Part shown: positions 1 to 5,587 of the stretch, in pieces | Layout of the letters: each line of letters opens with the position of its first letter | How positions within the stretch are numbered: position 1 is the first letter of the stretch | DNA from: DASPMP01 sp035758925 | GTDB taxonomy: Bacteria > Gemmatimonadota > Gemmatimonadetes > Gemmatimonadales > Gemmatimonadaceae | NCBI GenBank assembly: GCA_035758925.1 | Contig: DASTVV010000154.1 | Location: forward strand, 1-11,978 | Reading direction: 5' to 3' | DNA length: 11,978 nt | Notes under the pieces: model-generated | Told to the model about the DNA's origin: nothing | The model's database searches: none | What the model saw: the letters and a program-made list of their open reading frames with translations, nothing else | Translations under genes and position numbers: made by a program

Positions 1-336
1 GCGAACGAGTTCCAGTTCGCGCTGGATACCAACCTGTCGCAGTTTCAGCGTCAGCCGGTGCGACGCGGGTCACAGCGCGGCGGCGGCATTCCGCCGTTCG
101 TCTGGTTCCTGCTCATTTTCTTCATCGTCTCGATGCTGAGCGGACGAAGAGGGCGCCGGGGTTGCGGCGGTTGCATGCCGATCTTCCTGCCGTTCCCGAT
201 GGGTGGTGGGCGAGGTGGTGGCTGGGGGGGCGGCGGCTGGGGCGGCGGTGGTTTCGGTGGCGGCGGAGGCGGTGGGTTTGGAGGCTTCGGTGGCGGTGGC
301 GGGTTTGGTGGCGGCGGCTCAGGACGGAGTTTTTGA
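1..336 (+). CDS. TPM-domain (YgcG-like) membrane protein, C-terminal end only
   Basis: The reading frame is open from the first base, so the start of the gene lies outside the window and only about 111 C-terminal residues are visible. They contain a hydrophilic linker, one strongly hydrophobic transmembrane segment (FVWFLLIFFIVSML), an Arg/Cys-rich patch (RRGCGGC) and a tail of about 45 residues that is nearly all Gly with Phe and Trp. A single late transmembrane helix followed by a Gly-rich tail is the usual C-terminus of TPM-domain proteins, which often sit beside lemA, as here. The TPM domain itself is not visible, so the assignment rests on tail architecture and neighbours. TPM proteins are envelope proteins; some have been linked to phosphatase activity or photosystem II repair, but their role in most bacteria is unclear. 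A GTG at 58 is in frame but is not needed as a start. The next gene begins 3 nt after the stop, suggesting co-transcription. Confidence 0.72.
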   Translation, partial: ANEFQFALDTNLSQFQRQPVRRGSQRGGGIPPFVWFLLIFFIVSMLSGRRGRRGCGGCMPIFLPFPMGGGRGGGWGGGGWGGGGFGGGGGGGFGGFGGGGGFGGGGSGRSF

Positions 337-339
337 TCT

Positions 340-1065
340 ATGGCCAAGATGACCCTGGAGGAACTCGTCTCGCAGCTGCGCGCGGCCTTCGGCCCGCAGC
401 TTCACGCCGCCGTGCTCTACGGCTCGGCGGCCGTCGGCGAGGGGGAACACTTTCCCAAGAAGTCGGACTTCAACGTGCTCGTGCTGGTCGAGGCGTTCTC
501 CGTGGACCGTCTCCAGTCGGCGTCAGCCGCCGTGAAAGCATGGGTGGACGCCGGCAACCCTGCCCCGCTCACGCTCACGATGAACGAGTGGCACGGCTCC
601 GCGGACATCTTCCCGATGGAGTACGCCGACATTCTCGAACGGCACAAGGTGCTGTACGGCGACTTCATGACGGACGTGCGCGTGGACCAGGCACACCTTC
701 GTCTCGAGCTGGAGCATGAAGCCATGGGCACGCTGCTGCAGTTGCGGCGCGGCGCTCTGGCGGCCGGCAACGATTCCAAGGCCCAGCTTGCGCTGCTCGA
801 AGCGAGCACCAGCACCGTGATGGTCATCTTCCGTGCACTGCTCCGGCTGCGAGGTGAGACACCGCCGCGCGAGTACGTCGAGCTGATTCAGAAGGTGGCC
901 TCGGCGACGAACCTGGATGCTTCGCCTTTCCTCAAGGTGGTGTGGCACAAGCGTGGCGAGCCACAGATTCGCGCGGACGAAGTGGCGAAGGTTCTCGAAG
1001 CCTATCTGTCCGGCATGCAACAACTTGTGCAGTATCTGGATCGCTACGCAGGAGGCAAGCGATGA
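340..1065 (+). CDS. Nucleotidyltransferase-fold protein with altered catalytic motif
   Basis: This 241-residue protein is predicted to be cytoplasmic, with no signal peptide or membrane helix. Residues 27-50 resemble the core of minimal (MNT/Pol-beta-type) nucleotidyltransferases: YGSAA (27-31), a glycine loop, then SDFNVLV (42-48). The family norm is GS...SDxDxxV, so the second metal-binding Asp appears to be Asn45 here. A third acidic position may be Asp89 in ADIF. The rest (about 110-235) is mostly helical, with no second domain I recognise. The ATG is preceded by GGAG at 326-329, inside the previous gene. The gene sits between the TPM-domain gene and lemA, which suggests a shared function, but no substrate can be named. 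It could be an active enzyme using other acidic residues, or a non-catalytic nucleotide-binding protein. Fold assignment is fairly secure; activity is unknown. Confidence 0.75.
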   Translation: MAKMTLEELVSQLRAAFGPQLHAAVLYGSAAVGEGEHFPKKSDFNVLVLVEAFSVDRLQSASAAVKAWVDAGNPAPLTLTMNEWHGSADIFPMEYADILERHKVLYGDFMTDVRVDQAHLRLELEHEAMGTLLQLRRGALAAGNDSKAQLALLEASTSTVMVIFRALLRLRGETPPREYVELIQKVASATNLDASPFLKVVWHKRGEPQIRADEVAKVLEAYLSGMQQLVQYLDRYAGGKR

Positions 1066-1094
1066 ATCCGGCAGTGTCGGGAGCCGTAGTGTAA
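1062..1094 (+). other. Ten-codon open frame with strong ribosome binding site
   Basis: An ATG overlaps the stop of the upstream gene (ATGA) and is preceded by AGGAGG at 1050-1055 with a 6-nt spacer, the best Shine-Dalgarno match in this cluster. The frame reads MNPAVSGAVV and stops at TAA 1092-1094, 37 nt before lemA. It could be a leader peptide, the decayed start of a lost gene, or chance. I give it as a candidate only. Confidence 0.25.
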
Positions 1095-1131
1095 TCCGCA
1101 GTCTCACAATTCGAACGACAGGAGCTCTGAC

Positions 1132-1734
1132 ATGTTTCGTCGCTGGCTCGTGGTGGCGCTCACCGCACTGACCGCAGGGTGTGGTTACAACCGGATCCAG
1201 AGTCTGGACGAGCGCGCACAGGCGTACCAGGGGCAGATCGAGGTTCAGCTGCAGCGGCGCGCCGATCTCATTCCGAATCTGGTGCAGACGGTGAAGGGCT
1301 ATGCGCAGCACGAAGAGCAGGTGCTCACGAATGTCACCAACGCGCGTTCGGGTTTGTTGAATGCCGTGAAGTCAGGCGATCCAGAAGCGATGGCGACGGC
1401 CAACGCGCAGATGACTGGCGCGCTGGGCCGGCTGCTCGCGGTGGTGGAGAACTATCCCAACCTGAAAGCGGACCAGAGCTTCCTGCGCCTGCAGGATGAG
1501 CTGGCGGGCACGGAGAATCGCGTCGCCGTCGCGCGAAACGACTACAATGGCGCCGTGAACGAGTACAACGCCTACATCCGCCAGTTCCCGGCGGTGCTGA
1601 CCGCGAAGGTGACGGGCGCCAAGCCGCGGAAGTACTTCAATGCCGCGCCTGGAGCAACGGAAGCGCCGAAGGTGGACTTCTCGGCTCCGCCGCCAACCGC
1701 GCCCCCGTCTAAGGCGCCGTCGAAGACGCCGTAG
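1132..1734 (+). CDS. lemA: LemA family lipoprotein
   Basis: This 200-residue protein is near the family's usual length. Residues 1-17 form a short lipoprotein signal (basic MFRRW, hydrophobic stretch, lipobox TAGC with Cys17), so it is probably lipid-anchored in the envelope; many LemA proteins instead have a plain N-terminal transmembrane helix. The body is the typical LemA helical bundle: a long helix leading into RRADLIPNLVQTVKGYA (about 43-59), then ENYPNLKADQSF, and AVARNDYNGAVNEYN near 142-156. The C-terminus from about 178 is a Pro/Ala/Ser/Lys tail, probably disordered. The ATG is supported by AGGAG at 1120-1124 with a 7-nt spacer. LemA's biochemical role is not established; it commonly neighbours TPM-domain genes, as seen here. 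Its last 26 bp overlap the 3' end of metG on the other strand. Confidence 0.93.
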   Translation: MFRRWLVVALTALTAGCGYNRIQSLDERAQAYQGQIEVQLQRRADLIPNLVQTVKGYAQHEEQVLTNVTNARSGLLNAVKSGDPEAMATANAQMTGALGRLLAVVENYPNLKADQSFLRLQDELAGTENRVAVARNDYNGAVNEYNAYIRQFPAVLTAKVTGAKPRKYFNAAPGATEAPKVDFSAPPPTAPPSKAPSKTP

Positions 1735-3259
1735 CCGGCTTGGGAAAAAGTGGCGCGCCCTTCGTGACGCGCCAGCCTGCCGCGTCGAGCTTCACCAGCG
1801 ATTCGAAGCGCTGATCCTCGACGCGGCCGGGCGCGCCAAGCTGGGTCCACAGCTCCTGCGCCTTGCCGGGAACGAACGGGTACAGCATCACGCACTGGCG
1901 CGCGAGCGTGCGTGTCAGCGCCGACAACACCGACTCGAGCTCCGGACGCTCCTGGGGTGACTTTGCCAGCACCCACGGCTGCGACGTCTGCACGTATTCG
2001 TTGCCGCGCGTCACCGTGGCGAGCGCCGCTTTCAGTCCTTCGTGCAACAGGAATCCGCGCGCGCCGTCCATCGCCGCGTGATAGCTCTCCAGGTCCGCGG
2101 CGTCGGCTCGATCCACTTCGTTGCGTGGACACGGCGGCACCACTCCGCCGCAGTATTTCTCGACCATCGCGATCGCGCGGCTGGCCAGGTTTCCCCAGGC
2201 ATTCGCCAGCTCGGACGTGTACACCTGCTCGAAGCGCTCCCAGGAGAAGCTGCCGTCCGTATCGAACGGAACCTCGCGCAGCAGGTAGTACCGGAACGCG
2301 TCGGGTCCGAACCGGTCCACCGCCTCGGACACGTCGAGCTTCACACCGGCCGACTTGCTGAAGCGTTCGCCGCCAAGGAGCACGAAGCCATGTGACCACA
2401 CGCGGTCGGGCAGCGGCAGCTCCGCCGCCTGGAGCATCGCCGGCCAGATGATCGAGTGGAACCGCGTGATGTCCTTGCCGATGATGTGCAGCTGCGCAGG
2501 CCAGCGATCCTTGTACCGCTTCGCGGGGAACCCGGTGGCCGTCAGGTAATTCGGCAGCGCGTCGAACCAGACGTACATGGTCTGGGTCTCCCCGTTCGAC
2601 AGCGGCGCTGGGAACGGCACGCCCCAGGAAAGGCGCGATCGGCTGGCCGAGATGTCCTCGAGACCCTGGTCGATGAGCGCCAGCATCTCGTTGCGACGCG
2701 CCTCGGGCTCGAGGAACTCGGGGCGCTCGGTGAGAAGGCGCTCGAGAAATCCCGCGTACTTGCTCAGCCGGAAGAACCAGTTGCGCTCCTCCACCCATTC
2801 GAGCTTGCGCGTGGGGTGCAGGACGCACTTGCCGTCCACGATCTCCGCGTCCTGCTTGAACGCCTCGCAGCCCACGCAGTACCAGCCGCTGTACGAGCGC
2901 TCGTAGAAGTCGTCCGGGTTGTTGTCGAAGATTCGTTTGATGAGCGCGCGGGCGCCGGCTTTATGGCTGTCGTCCGTGGTCCGAATGAACTGATCGTAAG
3001 AGACACCGAGGCGCGCCCACATCGCCTGAAAGCGCGCGGCGATCTCGTCCACCTGTTGCTGCGGCCCCAGGCCGCGCTGTTCCGCTGCCTGCGCGACCTT
3101 CTGTCCGTGTTCGTCCATCCCGATGAGGAAGTGGACGTCGTCTCCGCGCAGGCGCCGATATCGCGCAATGGCATCCGCCCCGATCTTCTCGTACGCATGA
3201 CCGATGTGCGGCTCGCCGTTGGCGTAGTCGATCGCCGTGGTGAGGTAGAACTTGCTCAA
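1709..3259 (-). CDS. metG: Methionyl-tRNA synthetase
   Basis: MetRS charges tRNA-Met with methionine in the cytoplasm. The 516-residue protein has the class I HIGH motif at 18-21, GMDEHGQK at 47-54, a zinc knuckle in the connective domain (Cys128, Cys131, Cys145, His148), and the second class I signature as RFSKS at 299-303 in place of KMSKS. An anticodon-binding helical domain follows (SELANAWGNLASR). There is no C-terminal tRNA-binding (Trbp111-like) domain, so it is the short form; E. coli MetG is about 677 residues. The start is TTG at 3257-3259: it gives the expected N-terminus MSKFYLTTAIDY and overlaps the stop of the upstream PSP1 gene (TTGA), which suggests translational coupling. Only a weak GGCGG lies upstream. 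The 3' end overlaps convergent lemA by 26 bp, with no terminator visible. Confidence 0.97.
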   Translation of the reverse strand: MSKFYLTTAIDYANGEPHIGHAYEKIGADAIARYRRLRGDDVHFLIGMDEHGQKVAQAAEQRGLGPQQQVDEIAARFQAMWARLGVSYDQFIRTTDDSHKAGARALIKRIFDNNPDDFYERSYSGWYCVGCEAFKQDAEIVDGKCVLHPTRKLEWVEERNWFFRLSKYAGFLERLLTERPEFLEPEARRNEMLALIDQGLEDISASRSRLSWGVPFPAPLSNGETQTMYVWFDALPNYLTATGFPAKRYKDRWPAQLHIIGKDITRFHSIIWPAMLQAAELPLPDRVWSHGFVLLGGERFSKSAGVKLDVSEAVDRFGPDAFRYYLLREVPFDTDGSFSWERFEQVYTSELANAWGNLASRAIAMVEKYCGGVVPPCPRNEVDRADAADLESYHAAMDGARGFLLHEGLKAALATVTRGNEYVQTSQPWVLAKSPQERPELESVLSALTRTLARQCVMLYPFVPGKAQELWTQLGAPGRVEDQRFESLVKLDAAGWRVTKGAPLFPKPATASSTAP

Positions 3260-4536
3260 GCGCTACCGCCGGATGTGGGTCCGTCGGACGGTGGCCCGGC
3301 CGATCCGCCGTCGCGGCGCCCGCCACGGTTGCGACGGCCGCCGCGCCGGCCACGACGACGGTGCGGTCGCCGCTCGCCCGGGCCCTGCTGCTCCTGCTGT
3401 CCCTGCTGCTCCTGCTGCTCCTGCTGTCCCTGCTGCTCCTGCTGTCCCTGCTGCTGCTCGTGCTGTCCGTGCTGGTGCTCCTGGCCCTGCTGCGTCGGCA
3501 GCGGTCGCGCTGGTGCGGCGCCTCGCCGCTCGCGAACGCGTCGCTCGGCAGGTTTCTCTTCCTCCGCCTCGTCTTCAACGTCGGCGACGAACGACCCGGC
3601 CTCGGGCAGCAATTCCTTCGACTCGTCCACCAGGTCAGATCCGTTCAGCTCAGCCGCCTGCACCTCGGTGGACTCGCGCGAGATGGCGGGCGCGAACGAG
3701 ACGCCGCTCGCCTCGGTCTCGCTCACCAGCTGCACGAGCGGAATGGTGCGCACTTCGCCTTCAGCGTTGCGGAGCACGACCCGCTCGCGGAAGATGTCGT
3801 TGGACACGACCCGCTCCTCGCCGACCGCGGTTCGAATGGCCTTGCCCTCTTTCGGGAAGCGCCGGCGCGCCTGCACGTAGAACTCGTGCTCGTAGCGCAG
3901 GGAACACATCAGACGGCCGCAGGCTCCGGAGATCTGCGTGGGGTTGAGCGACAAGCGCTGATCCTTTGCGACGCCCAGGCTCACGGGTCGCAGCTCGGGC
4001 AGCCACGACGACGAGCAGTATTGCCGGCCGCACCGTCCGATGCCGTCGAGGCGTTTGGCTTCGTCGCGAACGCCGATCTGCTTGAGCTCGATGCGCGTGC
4101 GGAACGTGGCGGCCAGCTCGCGCACGAGCGTCCGGAAGTCCACGCGCTTTTCGGCCGTGAAGTAGAACGTGAGCTTCTTGCGATCCCATTGCCATTCGGC
4201 GTCCGACACCTTCATGATCAGCGCGTTCGCGCGCACGCGTTCCATCGCCTTGCGACGCGCGTCCTCGTCCTGCTGTCGGAGCTCGTCGTGCTTGCGGATA
4301 TCAGCGCGCGACGCCAGCCGGCGTGCCTTGCGAGCGGGCGGTGCTTCACCCGTGCCGTGGGGCGTGCCGCGGTTCCGCTTGATGGCCAGCTCGCCGACCG
4401 CGTGCACGCGACCGAGGTCCTCGCCTCTGTCCGCCTCGACGATCACCGCGGTGTCGACCGCGGGCTGCTCGTCAGGCTCCCAGACGTAGAATTCTTTCCG
4501 ATTGCCCTTGAAGGCGACTTCGATGATGGAAGACAT
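3256..4536 (-). CDS. PSP1-domain protein, RicT/YaaT-like, with low-complexity Arg/Gly tail
   Basis: This 426-residue protein carries a PSP1 C-terminal domain over about 36-230: DRGEDLGRV (36-44), KKLTFYFTAEKRVDFR, and two cysteine pairs, CGRQYC (Cys169, Cys174) and CGRLMC (Cys206, Cys211). In Bacillus subtilis the homologue RicT (YaaT) works with RicA and RicF in a Fe-S-containing complex that directs RNase Y-dependent RNA maturation; the cysteines are the expected ligands. Whether RicA/RicF partners exist here cannot be seen. After about residue 290 the protein becomes acidic, then has a Gln/Glu/Gly/His repeat (349-384) and a basic tail rich in RGG/RRG (385-426), a composition common in RNA-binding tails. 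That extension is unusual for the family. The ATG lacks a clear Shine-Dalgarno. In B. subtilis yaaT and metS lie in the same region, which fits the metG linkage seen here. Confidence 0.9.
   Translation of the reverse strand: MSSIIEVAFKGNRKEFYVWEPDEQPAVDTAVIVEADRGEDLGRVHAVGELAIKRNRGTPHGTGEAPPARKARRLASRADIRKHDELRQQDEDARRKAMERVRANALIMKVSDAEWQWDRKKLTFYFTAEKRVDFRTLVRELAATFRTRIELKQIGVRDEAKRLDGIGRCGRQYCSSSWLPELRPVSLGVAKDQRLSLNPTQISGACGRLMCSLRYEHEFYVQARRRFPKEGKAIRTAVGEERVVSNDIFRERVVLRNAEGEVRTIPLVQLVSETEASGVSFAPAISRESTEVQAAELNGSDLVDESKELLPEAGSFVADVEDEAEEEKPAERRVRERRGAAPARPLPTQQGQEHQHGQHEQQQGQQEQQGQQEQQEQQGQQEQQGPGERRPHRRRGRRGGRRNRGGRRDGGSAGPPSDGPTSGGSA
3385..3447 (-). repeat. Nine-bp in-frame tandem repeat in the PSP1 gene
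   Basis: Seven consecutive 9-bp units, each CTGCTGCTC or CTGCTGTCC on the + strand, encode EQQ or GQQ tripeptides in the PSP1 protein. Degenerate units continue to about 3492. The unit length is a multiple of three, so gain or loss of copies would keep the frame open. Confidence 0.95.
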
Positions 4537-4545
4537 ATGGTGACA

Positions 4546-4581
4546 GGTGTGGGGCGTGGGGTGTGAGGTTCACCCCACACC
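4546..4581 (-). promoter_or_regulatory. Inverted repeat in the accA to PSP1 gap
   Basis: The 67-nt gap between the accA stop and the PSP1 start holds nested inverted repeats. GTGGGGTG (4556-4563) pairs with CACCCCAC (4571-4578) across a 7-nt loop, and GGTGTGGGG (4546-4554) pairs with CCCCACACC (4573-4581). The two stems exclude one another, because both use 4573-4578. On the transcribed strand no T-run follows, so a classical intrinsic terminator is unlikely. An attenuator, an RNA processing site or a spacer repeat are all possible. The gap is otherwise low-complexity GTGGG/CACACC sequence. Confidence 0.45.
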
Positions 4582-4603
4582 ACAGACCGCACACCACCAA
4601 CCT

Positions 4604-5569
4604 CTATTCGAGAAACTGTCCCATGCGGAGGAATTTCTCCCTCCGCCGCCGCACCAACTTGTCCGGTTTGAGCTTTCGTAGCTCGTCGAGGTGCCGGATC
4701 AACGCATCGTGGACGTTGGTGGCGACGATCTGATGGTCGGCGTGGGCCCCGCCCGGCGGCTCAGGAATGATCTCGTCGATCACCTTGAGCTCGAACAGGT
4801 CCGGCGCGGTGATGCGGAGCGCGCTGGCCGCCTTCTCACGCATCTCCGGACTCTTGCCATCCTTCCACAGGATGGCGGCACAGCCTTCAACGGTGATGAC
4901 GGAGTATACCGCGTTTTCCAGCATCATGACACGGTCCGCCACGCCCAAGGCCAGCGCCCCGCCGGAACCGCCCTCTCCGATGACGGTCGCGACAATGGGA
5001 ACCTCCAAGCGGCTCATTTCCAGGAGGTTGGTCGCGATGGCTTCGGACTGACCGCGCTCCTCCGCGCCCAGGCCGGCCCACGCGCCCGGCGTGTCGATGA
5101 AGGTCAGCACCGGCACGCGGAACTTCTCGGCCAGCTTCATGAGCCGGAGCGCCTTGCGGTAGCCTTCCGGATGCGGCATGCCGAAGTTGCGCCGCAGGTT
5201 TTCCTTGGTATCGCGGCCGCGCTGATGGCCGATGACCATGACGGTCTCGCCGTCGAGTCGTGCCCAGCCGCCGATGATCGCCGCGTCTTCCCTGAACGCG
5301 CGGTCGCCGTGCAGCTCGATGAAATCCGTGAACGCGAGCCTGAAGTAGTCGTCCGAGAGCGGGCGCTTGTTCGACCGCGCCACCTGGACGCGCTGCAGCG
5401 GCGTGAGGTGCTTGTAGATCTCTTCCCGCAACTCGGTGAGCTTTTTCTCGAGCGGGGCGATCTCCTGGATGACGTCCAGCTGCCGATCGCCCGCGAGCTT
5501 CTTCAGCTCATCGATCTGCTTTTCGAGTTCGAGAATCGGTTTTTCAAAGTCCAGAGTGGCCGTGGCCAT
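4604..5569 (-). CDS. accA: Acetyl-CoA carboxylase carboxyltransferase subunit alpha
   Basis: AccA pairs with AccD to move the carboxyl group from biotin to acetyl-CoA, making malonyl-CoA for fatty-acid synthesis. The 321-residue length matches the family (E. coli 319). The N-terminal 60 residues form the usual charged helical region. The crotonase-like core shows NFGMPHPEGYRKALRLM (128-144), FIDTPGA (157-163), AEERGQSEAIA (169-179) and IGEGGSGGALALG (197-209), the oxyanion-type glycine loop. One oddity is that the loop normally read as DTPGAYPG is DTPGAWAG here (159-166), with Trp for Tyr and Ala for Pro. The gene starts 18 nt after the dnaE stop on the same strand, an arrangement also found in E. 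coli, so co-transcription with dnaE is likely. No strong Shine-Dalgarno precedes the ATG. Confidence 0.97.
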   Translation of the reverse strand: MATATLDFEKPILELEKQIDELKKLAGDRQLDVIQEIAPLEKKLTELREEIYKHLTPLQRVQVARSNKRPLSDDYFRLAFTDFIELHGDRAFREDAAIIGGWARLDGETVMVIGHQRGRDTKENLRRNFGMPHPEGYRKALRLMKLAEKFRVPVLTFIDTPGAWAGLGAEERGQSEAIATNLLEMSRLEVPIVATVIGEGGSGGALALGVADRVMMLENAVYSVITVEGCAAILWKDGKSPEMREKAASALRITAPDLFELKVIDEIIPEPPGGAHADHQIVATNVHDALIRHLDELRKLKPDKLVRRRREKFLRMGQFLE

Positions 5570-5587
5570 AGGGATAGTTTAGGCCCG

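Noticed and set aside
51..347. Proline-rich open frame on the - strand
   Set aside because: It is the complement of the glycine-rich tail of the TPM-domain gene.
1090..1095. TGTAAT as a -10 box for lemA
   Set aside because: No -35-like hexamer lies 16-18 nt upstream, and it overlaps the small open frame's stop.
523..1311. 262-codon open frame on the - strand
   Set aside because: It crosses the nucleotidyltransferase-like and lemA genes antisense and has no family-like sequence.
3361..4566. Long + strand open frame rich in Leu
   Set aside because: It is antisense to the PSP1 gene; the Leu run is the complement of the Gln/Glu/Gly repeat, and the real protein has conserved cysteine motifs.
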